Source: Lentinus brumalis
Taxonomy: Eukaryota > Basidiomycota > Agaricomycetes > Polyporales > Polyporaceae
Reading direction: 5' to 3'
Assembly (NCBI GenBank): GCA_001792895.1
Contig: MARA01000006.1
Location: 310,001-374,000 of the forward strand
Length of the DNA: 64,000 bases
Below are positions 25,184 through 37,168 of the stretch, piece by piece (within the stretch, counting starts at the first letter, position 1; each line of letters opens with the position of its first letter). Under the pieces are notes generated by a model that worked only from the letters and a program-made list of their open reading frames with translations, was not told the origin of the DNA and searched no databases. The position numbers were made by a program, and so were the translations under genes.

Positions 25184-27259
25184 TTATCCTCTCGCCTTGA
25201 TAGCGGCGGCGTGTTGCGACTCAATGGGATAGACGGGATCGTCGGGGAAAATCTAGCACTCAGGTAAGCAGCGAGCGAGGTCCTTTTCCAACAGGACTAC
25301 TCACGGCGTAGCCATCATCCGGTGTGCTTCCCGTAGAGAAGTGGGAACCCGCTTGCCTGCGCGTGCTGTTAGCTCAGTACGACAATTCTCGCAGAACTGA
25401 TCGCACCAGATGAGATCTCCAGTGAGACCGGAGCTGATAATTGTGCTGTACCAAGAGGTGTATGTCGACGCTTGATTGTTTGTGACACCGAACTCCTCCA
25501 GAATGACGGGCTTGTTGACTGCCTTGCCAGACGCCGCGTGGTCGCTGATCCACTGCGTACCAAAGCCGACGGGATCAGTCGTTTGTCCCCAGCTCTCCTG
25601 CAGGTGGCGTCAGCACGTGAGTCTGATATCTGTAAGGCCGCCCACTGACCGGGTACAGCTATGGAAGAGGGGCATCGTCAGTTTTCGAGAGCGCTCTAAG
25701 TGTCAAGCGTCGGAACTTACGTGAGCAGTCCCGAAGTCAAGGGTGCTGATGTTCAGGTTGGCATTGAAATCGATACCCTCCGATCCTCTGCCATGACGGT
25801 CAGCTCGAGGACTGCATACCTTGAAAACGGTATAATACGAACTGGTAGGGGTAGAGCGGGTTACCGGGGTCGTTGAAGAAGCCCTCGTCACCTATCGCGA
25901 CCAAGTGGTTGGAGTCAATCGACTTGATGAATGCCGAGATATCGCTAGCCCATTTAGTGATAGTCGTGGTGGTGCACGTCCCGCTGCTCGAGCTGCAGTC
26001 ACGTATCGTTTGTCAAATGCGGGTGACACCGGTGATGCTGCAAGACCCCGTACCCGGTACTGCCCTTGCACCTCGGCTCGTTCGCGAGCTCCCAGCCCAA
26101 TATGGTAGGCTCGTTCTTGTAACGAGTCACAAAGGTCTGGATGTAGGACTTGAACGCCGCCTGGTGTATCGCTTCAGCACAATCCTTACTGCTCGCGTCG
26201 CAAGGTCGCCACTCACAATCACGTTAGCATTCGTGTAGAAGAAGTCATGGTTCTGGGTTCCGGTGATCTGGGACACGTAGACGTCCATACCACCGTAGTC
26301 ACTCCAGTTGTTTGTTCTAAGCGGAGACGTGACTGGAGTCAGTAGGTGAACTCCAACTTCCTGACAGTTGCTTACAAGGAGACGATGAGACGGATGCCGT
26401 TTGCCTTTGCGGCAGCGACGACATTGTCTGCACACAATTCAGAAACTCCTTCACGAGCACGATCATCGTTACATACCAAAGTTTTGCAATCCTGTCGCTC
26501 CGGTGTTGACCGTAGCCTTGCCGTTTTGCCACAGCTGATAGTAGATGCCGTTGGCAGTCGTGACGTCATTGAATCCCCTACAGCAAAGATCGCAGCGATG
26601 AGAGAGCAAGGGAGGAAGCTAGAAAAGCTGGTACATACCACGTGCGGACTGTGGTACCGCCAGCCTTAGCGATGTCAGCGAAAGCCTGGTTCATGTTGGC
26701 CGTGCTGTAGCCCATGAGCCCAACCCAGTACGAGTTTGCGCTGAGCGTGTCTATCAGCTTCTCATTTTCCATGCAGTCTTGCTAAGCGCTCTCACCCAAC
26801 AAGAGGGTAGGTCTTCCCATTCAAGACAAACTTCTGCCCGGAGACCTGTACAAAGCCGGTCGAAGCTGGAGGCGGAGCAGCGGTGGTCGTCCCAGTCCCT
26901 GAAGTCGTGGTAGGGCTCGTGGACGGCGGCGAGGGCGTCGGGGTCGGCGTAGTCGCAGGCGGCGTGGGTGCACTTGTCCCGGGGATGCACTGGAGTAGTA
27001 TGGGTTCAGAACCGTGCATACGGTTCCGGTGACACATGCTGCAGCAAGAAGTCAACATCTCCATGCACGAGTGGATATGTGGCAGGACGCACTGGTGTCG
27101 CCACTCCAGCCGATCCCACCGCACTACCAGGGACAACATCAGCTCCGCGCGCATGACTTGAGCGGTGAGACGTCAGCTCACCTGTCCCCACTCGGGAGAC
27201 GCAGCACGCACAAACGGCGCGAATGCAATTGCCAATGCCACCAGGCCAGGGCCGAACAT
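25184..27259 (-). CDS. Secreted CBM1-GH5 endo-beta-1,4-mannanase (GH5_7), one frame break
   Basis: Extracellular enzyme cleaving the mannan backbone of wood hemicellulose. Fourteen exons: 27182-27259, 27093-27123, 26796-27038, 26639-26740, 26477-26577, 26376-26427, 26217-26316, 26054-26160, 25843-25992, 25721-25787, 25650-25658, 25407-25597, 25305-25356 and 25184-25252; 450 aa. Order: signal peptide (MFGPGLVALAIAFAPFVRA), cellulose-binding CBM1 (EWGQCGGIGWSGDTTCVTGT...YYSQC), P/T linker, GH5 barrel. Catalytic Glu residues are in ILGWELANEPRC (acid/base) and VILEEFGVTNN (nucleophile). Also visible are GGTTVRTWGFNDVTT and LTGDLIWQAGSHFSTG. One base is missing at GG 26992-26993; restoring it gives the conserved NPYYSQCIPG of CBM1. 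Exon 25650-25658 is only 9 nt (LYP). Confidence 0.95.
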
Positions 27260-27839
27260 GTCTGCACGGAGGTCAGTAGTGGATGGTCGCGGAGCAACAG
27301 AGCGCGTCAGCCTGTCATGAGCCCTTATAACGCGTTGCCAGCTGCCCGCCAAAGCAGAACCTGCCCAGGGCATGATGCTTGTCCCGAGCCCGGCGATACT
27401 CCGCAACCTCATTTTATGCGAAGTTTATCCTGCCTGTCGACGTAGAGTCTAAGTGAGGATTCGAGCTAGATCTCGTGGACAGCGCACGGATGGTACTTTG
27501 TTCCGGTGGCAGAAGAGACGGACGGTAGGCGCACCCAGAACAGGCTGGAGAAGCAAGAAGGCGTGATTCACCAAGCAGAAGGAGGGGAGCCAGCTGTGTC
27601 GACGAGCATACTTACACGCACACGTGATAGATAACACCGCGATCCCGCCAGGACCGGGGCCTGCCAGCGCACCGGGGATACTTGAGCAGCCTCAAGGTCG
27701 GCTCCGCGTAACCTGTGCACGGGGCCACTCGTAGGTTCGTCACGTACCTATCCGGAGATTGGAGGTGCACGCAATACCTCATAAGATGAGCGGAAGTGAA
27801 TAGATTGGGAGCAAGCATCGGCATAATAGTCGCTGCCTG
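27260..27839. other. Intergenic between mannanase and gamma-glutamyltransferase
   Basis: Mannanase promoter and 3' flank of the GGT gene; no gene supported. Confidence 0.4.
27323..27329 (-). promoter_or_regulatory. TATA box of the mannanase gene
   Basis: TATAAGG on the minus strand, 64-70 bp upstream of the ATG. Confidence 0.45.
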
Positions 27840-30194
27840 TCAGTAACCCGCTGCAATGCCATTCTTCCTAGAGTCACTCGCAGCTATCACACCGTGAGTA
27901 TCATGCGGGCCGGGTACAATGGTCAGACTCACCGTAAATAGTATCGTTAAGCTTCACCACACCCTGGATCACTGCTGCAACGCGTCCCGTGTCCGACACT
28001 TCTCTCGCGGGTCAGCTCACGAGCGGACCGTCCAGGTAACAAAGTCGCGCACCTGTGATGTTATGACCCTTGTCCCTGAGGCCGTCCAAGAGTTCCGCCG
28101 GAAGAATGTCGTCCGCATCCACCATCGTGGGGAAGAGCTGGTCATGTACGCGGCCATACTCGATTGCCGCGCTGATGTTCATACCCCAGTCGAGGTTCAA
28201 CAGCACCTGGAAGACGGCGGGGAAGATACGGGAGCCTCCAGAGCCGCCGATGGCGAGGTAGAAAGAGCCATCCTCGTTCTCTACAATCGTAGGCACAGTG
28301 GAAGACAGGGGGCGCTTCCCTGGTTCGGGGTAGTTATCTGGGGCGCGGACCGTCAACGCACAATCACGCATACGACTCGCCGGGACGTACAAGGAGATGG
28401 GTACAGGCCGAACGCGTTCGGGGTACCAGGGGTTGAGAAGTCATCCATCTGCAGCGAGACTCGTCAGAACCGCTCCCGCATCGCTGATGAGGACCCTACC
28501 TCATCGTTTAAAATGACGCCCGTTATGGGATCTAGCACTGCAGAACCGAAGACGAGATTAACGGTGGTCGTCAAAGCTACCGCCATGCCGTCCTTGTCTA
28601 CTATCGACGAATGGCTCTGATGTACGGTAAGTCGCATTTAAATAGAGGTGTATACCGCAGTACTGACAGTGCCATGATCAGTGACCACATCGTACTCCGG
28701 ATTGTAGTACTCCGGAGAGTGGGTGCGGTCCTGCAGGTCAACTCAGAACGGAAAGCAGGTTCGACATGAGGAGATACGCACGTCTGTAATATTCGCGAAA
28801 ATCTCAGCCGCGTACTCCTTCCTCGGAATCTCGGCTATACGCTCGACATGGTCATGGAACGCAGGATCTCCAATGCGTGTACTAGATCAATCATGACCTC
28901 GGCTTCACATGGTTGACGGTGAGACAACACTCACCGAGCAGCGAAACCGACTAAAAGCGCGAATAAGCGTATGCAGAATTGTCAGGATGTGCGCAAAAAC
29001 TCACACTTCATTGCTTCGATGAACCTATGCACGTTCAACAATGTCCGACCATCGTGAACCAGGTCCGGATAGTGCTCCATAAGGTTAAGCATATGGAGCA
29101 GGACTGGCCCTGAAGTAGGTGCATGGGGAGTGTAGATCTTTCGTCCCCGATACGAGCCCTGGAGTGCGGGTCTCACAATGGCCTGATAGTTCTCGAGGTC
29201 TTCGTGGCTCAGGATGCCACCAGTCGCCTTGACCTTGTCCACGATAGCGTCAGCGATGGGCCCTTTGTAGAACGCGTCAGGTCCCTCTCGTGCGATGGTT
29301 TCGAGTGTCCTGGACAGGTTGGTCCGACGTATCACTTGACCCTCTTTGAGCAGTTGGCCGCCAGGCGCGAAAACAGCTCGCCAATCAGGCACGTTCAGCA
29401 TCAGAGGAGAGAACATCTTTGAACCGCGCTCAGAAGTCAAGACAATCCAAGAAAAGCGCATGTAGTCACCTCGATCCTGCGTTCGAGTTCCCGCTGCACA
29501 GTCCATCCCTTGGCCAACTCTGCTGCGGGCTTGACCAGGTCCTTCCAAGGAAGCGTTCCCCACCGTCTATGTGCCTCCTCGAGACCGCGCAATTCACCGG
29601 GTACACCTACAGCGAGCCCGCCCCAGCGCGACAAATCAGGATCACCAATGTACATCGTCTTGTTACTGAGCGCAGGGGCGGTCTCCCGAAAGTCGATCGT
29701 GAAGACCTCGGACGTGCCATTGGCGGCCGTGGGCGGTAGACGAACGGTCATGAAACCTCCACCTCCGATGCCCGAGCTAGCAGACAGATCGACCGTCAAT
29801 ACGACGCTCAGACGGCAGAAGGCAACACTCACGAGAACATGTTGACCACCCCAATGCACAAAGTCGTGCTCACGGCAGCGTCGACCGCGTTCCCTCCCGC
29901 CTTCATCGTGTTCACCCCGATCTGCGAGCACAGCTCATTCTCACTGGCGACGGCTCCGTGGGTGGCCCGAATGATGTACGCCGGGTTCTTCGACGCCGAC
30001 GGCACTCGAGTGCGCGAGCTTCCGGTAAGACATGATTGAAGAGCTGAGCCAAGGTGCGGGTGCGACCACAGTCCATAGAACAGATAGCTGGCGCACGCAG
30101 CGACTAGAACGACATGGTATATCGACCTAGACACGTGTGGGCGAGCCTGATGACCCAACGTCTGGGGCTCTGCAATGAGACCTGGCTTGAGCAT
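27840..30194 (-). CDS. Gamma-glutamyltransferase / glutathione hydrolase, membrane-anchored
   Basis: Removes the gamma-glutamyl group from glutathione and its conjugates, allowing recovery of cysteine and nitrogen. Exons: 29833-30194, 29470-29776, 29005-29416, 28935-28950, 28782-28881, 28668-28730, 28500-28616, 28391-28448, 28053-28337, 27933-27998 and 27840-27883. They total 1830 nt, 609 aa, with no frame break. A signal anchor ([19 protein letters not shown]) precedes the N-terminal domain with [20 protein letters not shown] and [12 protein letters not shown]. The autocleavage site is the Thr of [18 protein letters not shown], followed by [10 protein letters not shown], matching the GGT signature. 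The small subunit has [12 protein letters not shown] and IGGSGGSRI. One exon is 16 nt. Type II topology suggests a vacuolar or surface enzyme, as for yeast Ecm38. Confidence 0.96.
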
Positions 30195-30987
30195 GGGGGG
30201 ACAGAGGACCGTTCAGTCCAGCGTGTCGCGATAAGTGCAGATGCCGGTGCCGTGTGTAATCGCGGTCAGCTGGCTCAGTCAGCAGAAATCGGGCGATGGT
30301 CATGCATGCCGTCGCACATCGGAAGGCCATGAGGAGGAGGAAGGACCGTCATGGTTAAAAACATGGAAAGCGTTCAGTACAGACGTGTGCATTCCAACTG
30401 AGATCTGAGACACATCCAGATTCAGAATCGCGAAATCGAAGGCAGCGATGGCGAAACACGAGCGCCCACCGGGCGGGCGCGTCTCGCGTACTCCACAATC
30501 ATCTCCGGCACCAGCAGTACTGTTCACCGTACGTCAACCACCACCGTGACCAACGAGGAGCGGCAATATTCAAACATCTATGGATTCAATCGCTTCACAT
30601 AAGCTACAAATAATAAGTAACCGAGCCGCCTAGACATGCACGCCACGCACGAGACTAGCTACATGCGCAGCAGACCGCGAGCCAGGGACAGCAACTGTTA
30701 CAGTGGTACAGTGGTACAACATGCAGGTCGTCCCCTTTCCAGGGCATGGCGGTCGTACACAGGTCATGTCAATGACGTCAACGCGGGCTCGCACGCGAGC
30801 CGCGGCGGACAAACTGGAGCAATGGAGAACCCGATAGCAAGCAGAGCACAATCAAGACAACCGAGACAAAATGAGAGGGAGGGATAACGAGAGTGAGCGT
30901 GGCGACGTGGTGTGTGTGGGGGTCATCGGGTGCATCACTGCCAGGGAGCTTGAGCCTGGAGGGATGGATGGGCAGGGGAGCAGTCGC
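30195..30987. other. Intergenic between GGT and glycopeptide-type gene
   Basis: No gene supported. A short tandem (cagtggta twice) lies at about 30700-30717. Confidence 0.4.
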
Positions 30988-32147
30988 TCAGTGGGAAGCG
31001 GCACGACGGACAGCTTCCATATTGCGGGCGTGGTGGCGGCGGTGGGCGTCGAAGGACGCGCGGGCGGCAACCTCGGCCTCCTCAGCGGAACGACGGCGGC
31101 GAGCTCCAGCACGGCACTTCGGGGCAGAGGACGCTGACGCGGAGGATTTGGACGCGGGAGCAGAGGACGACGCGGAGGTCGCGATGGCCGCAACGGCGCT
31201 GGTGGCGACCTTGGTGCTGGAAGCCGCGTGCGACACTGCGGACTTGGTCGAGGCAGCAGCAGAAGTGTGCGAGAAGACGGACGACGACAGCTTGCTCGAT
31301 TTCCCAGAGTCAGAGAAGGCGGTAGACTGGGTGGCGTCGCCGCAGAACGTGATGAGGAGGTCCACCTGAACAAACAGGAAGGCGTTAAGAGGAGTCAGGT
31401 TCGTTCAAAAAGCTACGTACGTTGGTCGTCTCGCACTGAACCTGAACCTGGTTGTCATCAGGCTTGAAGAACGCCGTCGAGCAGTCCGCGCTGTTGCATG
31501 TGGCGCCCTGGCGATCGCAGCCGCCAAAGTAGCTGAACGGTCACATCAAGCCGTGAGTGCGATTGGCGTACTGGATTGCTTTGTAACTTACCTGAAGGAC
31601 GCCGGCACGTTGAACGCATGAGGCGCAATCAAGCTGATGTCGGTCGAGGAGCCAGAGCCAGGAGCCGTGGGGTCCACGAGGGTCATCTCCAGAGTAGTGC
31701 ACTTCTCTCCGTTGAGAAGACATTCGCCTGTAGAAGAATAAGTGACAAAGTTGCGCACGAGAACGTGGTGCAATCGTACCGGTCTGCAGATAACTGGTAG
31801 ATCATCAGCATCGATATACGCATGCATAGCACACGCGAAGACTCACGCAATGGCGGCCGAGAAAGGTCCGTTGCTGACGAAGTCCTCACCGCTGGAGAGG
31901 ACCTTGCCGTTCTGGATGAGTTGGGGCTACAGACCGATAAGTTCCTGCAGACTATCTCGTCCTGGGCCTATGACTCACAGTTCCTTTCCCGCACCTGCAG
32001 TTCCGCACATGAGTAACCTTTCCAGCCGGAGAACAGTGGCGTCGTTACTCACTTGTTCTCGAAACGGATCGTATGGGTTTCTGCGCGTACGGAGACGCCG
32101 GACAGGATGGCCATAGCCACAGCGGAGACAACAAAGGAGAGCTGCAT
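30988..32147 (-). CDS. Secreted thaumatin/glycopeptide-like protein with Ser/Ala-rich basic tail
   Basis: Resembles the basidiomycete glycopeptide family, related to thaumatin-like/osmotin folds; biochemical role unknown. Exons: 32053-32147, 31979-31994, 31847-31926, 31780-31793, 31592-31727, 31421-31532 and 30988-31365. They give 831 nt, 276 aa. A signal peptide (MQLSFVVSAVAMAILSGVSV) precedes HTIRFENKCGKGTPQLIQNG, VLSSGEDFVSNGP, YLQTGECLLNGEKC, PGSGSSTDISLIAPHAFNVP, then Cys-rich GGCDRQGATCNSADCSTAFF and TTNVDLLITFC. After the domain comes a linker of about 80 S/A/K residues, and the tail has an unusual CRAGARRRRSAEEAE stretch. Exons of 14 and 16 nt are strongly supported by phase. Confidence 0.88.
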
Positions 32148-32805
32148 GGTAGAGAGCGTGGTCGTGGGGCTTCGACTAGCGAGAGCAAGGACGTGGAGAA
32201 CGTAGGCTAAGTATGCCTGGACGGCGGGGAGAGTGCAACGAAGGACGGAGGGAGGACAAGCTCGAGGGCACCCCGAAATGCAGCGCGCAGAACATGTATC
32301 TGCTGGCCCCGGACCCCGAAGACCGCACGGGAGCAGTCCCATCCCATCATTCCCCCGCCTCTATGACGCAGCGTGAAAATAGCACTTCTAGGCCCGGCGT
32401 GGGCACTGTGGCAGTCGTTCTGCTCACTGCAGTCTACGTAGTATCACTGACCGCAAACCGCCAAACTGTACCGCATCGCAGGGTTAGACGGATCAAGCAT
32501 GACACCCATGTGATGACGCTTCCGAGATCCTTTTAGATCGACATGTACTCAACGCCAACTCAAGGAGCAAGCACGGAGAAGGAGGGTGCTAACCCAACAT
32601 GTATTCCACCAGCAACACGCATATTCATAGAAGGTATTACATCGTCCGCCCATGGGTATCCAAGTAAGATATGTGCCTTACAGAATCGAAGAGATAATTA
32701 CTCCACAAGATCATGAGTACTGACTCCGTGTACCCAAAGTACATATACAAGCCGCCCCCGCTCCATTGCAACCACATATGCATAAAGAGATGTTGATGAC
32801 TTCGC
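32148..32805. other. Intergenic between glycopeptide-type gene and Arf-GEF gene
   Basis: Promoter of the glycopeptide-type gene and 3' flank of the GEF. A gaaaatagcac stretch near 32385 has no clear role. No gene supported. Confidence 0.4.
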
Positions 32806-35800
32806 TCAGTCATCCTCGTCGGAGCCCGCTTGCGCTACCTCGCGTCGGTGATGCATGCGGACGGGGGACTGCTGGATGCCGGCACTCGGTGGAGGTTCCT
32901 CGCTCTCCTCGATCGTCTCCTCGTCCGGCTGTCCCTTCCATCGCGCCTTCGGTCCAGCCGTCTCGTCCGGGCTCGGCGAGGACGTGACCAGAGCCTTCTC
33001 GAGCGCCTTCTCGCCGCGCTTCTTCAGGCGCAGCGACATCGCGGCCTGCAAGGAGTCGATGTACGAATCGTACTTGACGATCTCCGTCAAGAGATACTGC
33101 GACTTCTTCTCCCAGTTTGACTGCGCCTTCTGCGCGTTGGACGAACGCGGCTGATACTGATGGCACATACGGCAAGTCAACGATCAGTCGGCGACTCCAC
33201 ATAAAACACGCTATGCATCAGACCGCAGTGCGACACTCACCAGCTTGGTCATCGGGGTCCTCAGCTCATTATGTTGCTGCAGGTCTTCCTTGAGATGGGC
33301 GACATGCTTTTGCAACGCCTCCAGCTGCGTCTCCTCGTCGTGCATGCTTGGAACGGATGGTGGCAACGGGGGCTTCCACTCATTGAGGTACGTCCTGTCG
33401 GCCCACGGCGACTTATCCGCGCGGACGGTGGCTGCCATGTCCTTGAAACGGCTACGTCCACTACGGACACTCTGGTTGTCGGTTTCGCGCATTGAATAAT
33501 CGTCCTCCGACACGGATCGCGCGTGGCTGACAGGGTCCACAACACGATTCCAGCCGTATTCCATGTTCGAGACACCACCAACGAGAGGCTCCTTGCTCTG
33601 GCGGGCCGCCCAGTAGTTGCATGTCGACACCCACTCGTTGACCAGCTCCTCGGTACCAGCCTGGAAGAAGTAGACGCCGCCGTTGGACAGCGTGAGCACC
33701 ATGCAGTGTGGGCGTTGCCGGTTGTAACCCGGTGGTGGGAGCGCATGGGCGAGCGAGTGGGCAAGGAGGAGGGTGCCCTCAGGAGTCGCATTTTCCTGCG
33801 CGACGGTTACCCGCTGCCCACGTCAACACAAATGAATGGATACTCACCAGCCAATTTCCGCCTCCTACCACGCTCGCGCCGCCCATCCCGTGTTCGCCGA
33901 AAGTGAACATGCTCAGTTCGCCCTTCTGAATCACGACGAACACGTCCATCCAGGCTTTCGACTTCGCACGCTTGCCTGTGGATTCCCAGTACTGCTTGCG
34001 ACAGAGCATACCCTCTTTCGCCCATGGCGGGCCGAGAAGAGCAAGCTCCTCGTCTGTGATGCTGATGTCCGTTGACGAGGAGTCGTCGCTGCGCAGACTA
34101 TGCTCGTCGTCTTCCCGTTGCTCTCGAATGATAGTATGGGAAAGATTGGAAGCAAAGCCAAGAGCGGGTGCAAGGAAGGACACGGAGGAACCATGGAGAC
34201 CCTACAACTTGAGTTAACACCTCTGCCATAGAGTGGCACTCTGCCGGACTAACCTCGTTGGATGTCGCAAAGCTCGGTGCCGGACTCGCGCGTCCATCAA
34301 GACTGCTTCCACTGCTGTACGGGCTGTGGCCTTGCCCACCGAGGATGGACTGCAACCCCCGTATGCTACCACGCTTGAGAGTCGTCAGTCGATCCTGCTG
34401 CGCGCGCACGCTCCGGCTGCGGAGAACCGTTCCGTGGGGCGTCAGTGATGATGTCGACGACCGAGCCAACAAGGTGTTCCCGATGGGTAAGAGAATCTGC
34501 TGGGCTTTGACGGCGTTGTAGATTTCCTATATCCGAGGAGGTCAGGGACTACCTCTGATATCTAGAATAGTATACCAACCTTGAGCATACTCTCTATCTC
34601 CGTTTCCCAGTTGCGGTCATACACGATGGCCGATGGAGCTGATACAGAAGTAGTGGCTGGTGGTGGTGGTACATTCGCATCCTGGCCCTGCTTGCTCTCG
34701 AAATTGCTCGATGCCCCGACGGACACCGAGCTCTGGTTGGCTGACGAAGAGCCAGCAGGATCGGACGCTAGCGTGAGCTGGCCGGAGGAATTGACCAGTG
34801 TACCGGATGAAGGCACCAGAGCTTCTCTGGTGACAGAACTCCAGCTGGTGATGCTATCGCTCCGCTTGCCTCGCGCTCGTATGGTGTTCCCAGGAACGTC
34901 ACCATGCTCGGAACCGCCGCGCACACTGCTCCAGTCGTCATGGGTCAGGTCCGTGCTCGAAGCCATACCGCTCGGCTGCAGTTGAAGCTGTATGGTGGTC
35001 ATCGTGTTCCTGATGAACTGATTCCTCGACATGCGGTTCACAAGTTCGGCGACATGGAGATCAGTGTTCAGCAGGAGCACTGAATAGACGACTGCGTGAA
35101 CGACATCTGGGAAGGTAGGGTGAATGATGTTCAGGTTTCAATGCGCATTCAGCGATCCCGTGAGGCTTACTAGCGTTGCCAAGAATGGTCGTAGGGTTGC
35201 ACTCGAAGTATCGACGTGCAAACTCCTCCAAGATCCGGTCGACCTGTTGCGTCTCAGCCTTGAGGTAGAGTTTCGCGCATAGCCGCCTGCAAGAAATTTT
35301 AAGGATCAGCCTGCGTGCTGCTCATCAGCAAAGAACGGACCTGAATGCTTGGTCCAATCGGAGGTTTGAGAAGTCGAAGTTGTTGATGTAGTGGCGCAAA
35401 GCAGCCTTGTTGATGAGGCTCCTACACGGAGACTTAGCGTCAAACAGACTGGCAGTACAAAGATGACCCACTGTCCACCAAGCCACTCCGCAATCTTGTC
35501 CTTTGGCAGGAACTCCTCGTCTTCCACCCAACACCGGCCGGCGAGCTCTTTGCCTCTGTTGTCAAGTTCTGCATACGACTCTTCGCGTTTTGCGGGAGAC
35601 TGTCGTAGGGAGAATCGTGCCGGCACGAGATCGTTGGTCGTGAGATCTTGCTGAGATGCCGCTGCCAAGCCGTGTACTGAATTAGGATCAACAACGCCAT
35701 TCGGCATAAAACAATGCGAGTAGTGCGGGGAGGCTCACCAGCACGGCCTTCGTCCCGGTCCGGGACAAGCGAAGGCTCTGACGCGGAAGCAGTAGACCGA

Positions 35801-36717
35801 TGTTGAACGCGGAGTCTATTGGAATCTCGAGAAGCAGAATGAGCGTGGTGTAGTAGGGGGCCGGCAAGTCGAGTTGGTGGCGAACGTGGGCCATACTTGG
35901 GGTTCGGAGAGCGCGGGTAACCGGCATTAGAGCCGGGACGCGGGCGCAAAGGAGTGCTGAGGGAGGAAGTACGTGGTGGTACAATGGGGGCGTCCACGGG
36001 TGAGGGAGCATTGGAGGACGGACCAGCGTTCACCAGAGACTCTTCCCCTCCTGACACAGAATGAAGGGTAACTGCAGGTGTGCCGAGCTCGTCGGGTAGT
36101 GAATGTGTTGCCCGAGGTGTAGGGCGGAAAGTTGGTGGTGCCGAAAGGGGAGGAACGAGTTCGTCGCTTTGTGCACGGGCATTGAGCGGCCGTTTGGATG
36201 GTGTAGTAGGATCACGAAGATCCAGAGAGGTGGAGCGAGATTCAAGGTTCTGAAGCTCACCACGGAACTGCGACATGATACCTTCGAGCCGGGTACCCCA
36301 GCCCGGCGATCCCTCGAAAGCCTTCGAGTCTGTTGAGATACGCAGAGGTGTTGGCGTTGTGCCTGTGCTCATCACCTTCTTCAGCTCTGCGTCGCTCACG
36401 CTCATACTCCTCCTCTTGCTCCGACTGGGCGCTTTCGCGTGTTTGCCCGGACGCTCCTTGACCGTCTCGTTCGGTGACGGAGATCGAGAGCGCTGCCCTG
36501 GTGCGTTGACCATGACAACTGACTGGTCGTCGTCTGTGTCTGACATGCTCGGACGTCGGCCTTGCTCGTTGCTAATGGCGGGAAGAGGCTTCTCTTCACC
36601 AGACGTGGACGGGGTAGAGAAGACGTCGGCTGCGTCGGCAGGGGCGGGCCAGCCTTCCTGACGGTGTCTTTAGGTAATGGAGGCACAGGAGGAGGGAAGG
36701 CGTCAAACAGCGGTGAG
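32806..36717 (-). CDS. Sec7-domain Arf guanine-nucleotide exchange factor with PH domain (main part), one frame break
   Basis: Activates Arf GTPases at membranes. Exons: 35739-36717, 35472-35676, 35341-35421, 35171-35286, 34580-35106, 34254-34526, 33848-34201, 33241-33795 and 32806-33156. A long S/P-rich head includes MSDTDDDQSVVMVNAPGQRS. The Sec7 domain follows: WVEDEEFLPKDKIAEWLG, HYINNFDFSNLRLDQAFR, LYLKAETQQVDRILEEFA and VVYSVLLLNTDLHVA, the last holding the usual NTD motif. An S/T-rich spacer leads to a PH domain (EGMLCRKQYWEST, WMDVFVVIQKGELSMF, GVYFFQAGTEELVNEW), then a coiled coil. One base restored in the run 36641-36644 joins KDTVRKAGPP to ADAADVFSTPSTSGEEK. The Sec7-PH order resembles yeast Syt1/Yel1. 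The exon at 36717 needs two bases from an upstream exon, so the true start lies further upstream. Confidence 0.85.
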
Positions 36718-37168
36718 CTGGAATAGGTTGCAATCGAGGTCGTAGAGGGTGACGACGTGAGCGTTCGCTGTTGTTATAAAGTGATTGTGGTCATCAGCGT
36801 CCGAAGAGCATGCATGATGGAATGCATGAAGATGATCAATGGACGGCGGGGCATCTGCGCGCCATTCAGGTGGAACCTCATGGTTCATGATTGAGACAGT
36901 AACCACATTGTCTCGTAGTTGTCATGCGTGCTGACCATCGGTCTGTCCCAGGCGCGACAGCACGCAGAACTGCATGTGCAGGTTCGGGCACGTCCTCGAA
37001 CGATGTATAATCGAATGCTTGAATAGAGCACTGTCTGCCAGTCGTGTCAACACTTGCGCTTTGAGCGCAGCGAGTATACCATGGCCGACCTCGCACAGTT
37101 GGGAATGATGCAGCATCTCACTTGAGGCAAATCCGCACTTACACACGACAACAGAATGTCAGACGTAC
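36718..37168 (-). other. Gap between GEF exons, long intron or missed exon
   Basis: The flanking exons (37169-37240 ending in phase 0, and 36717 needing phase 2) cannot be joined directly. The stretch contains an open minus-strand frame at 36703-36906 with protein-like content (EVPPEWRADAPPSIDHL, then HVVTLYDLDCNLFQ). Either an exon is hidden here, a further frame break exists, or the left and right parts are separate genes. Confidence 0.3.

Noticed and set aside
30698..30717. Short tandem cagtggta
   Set aside because: Two units only; no flanking structure.
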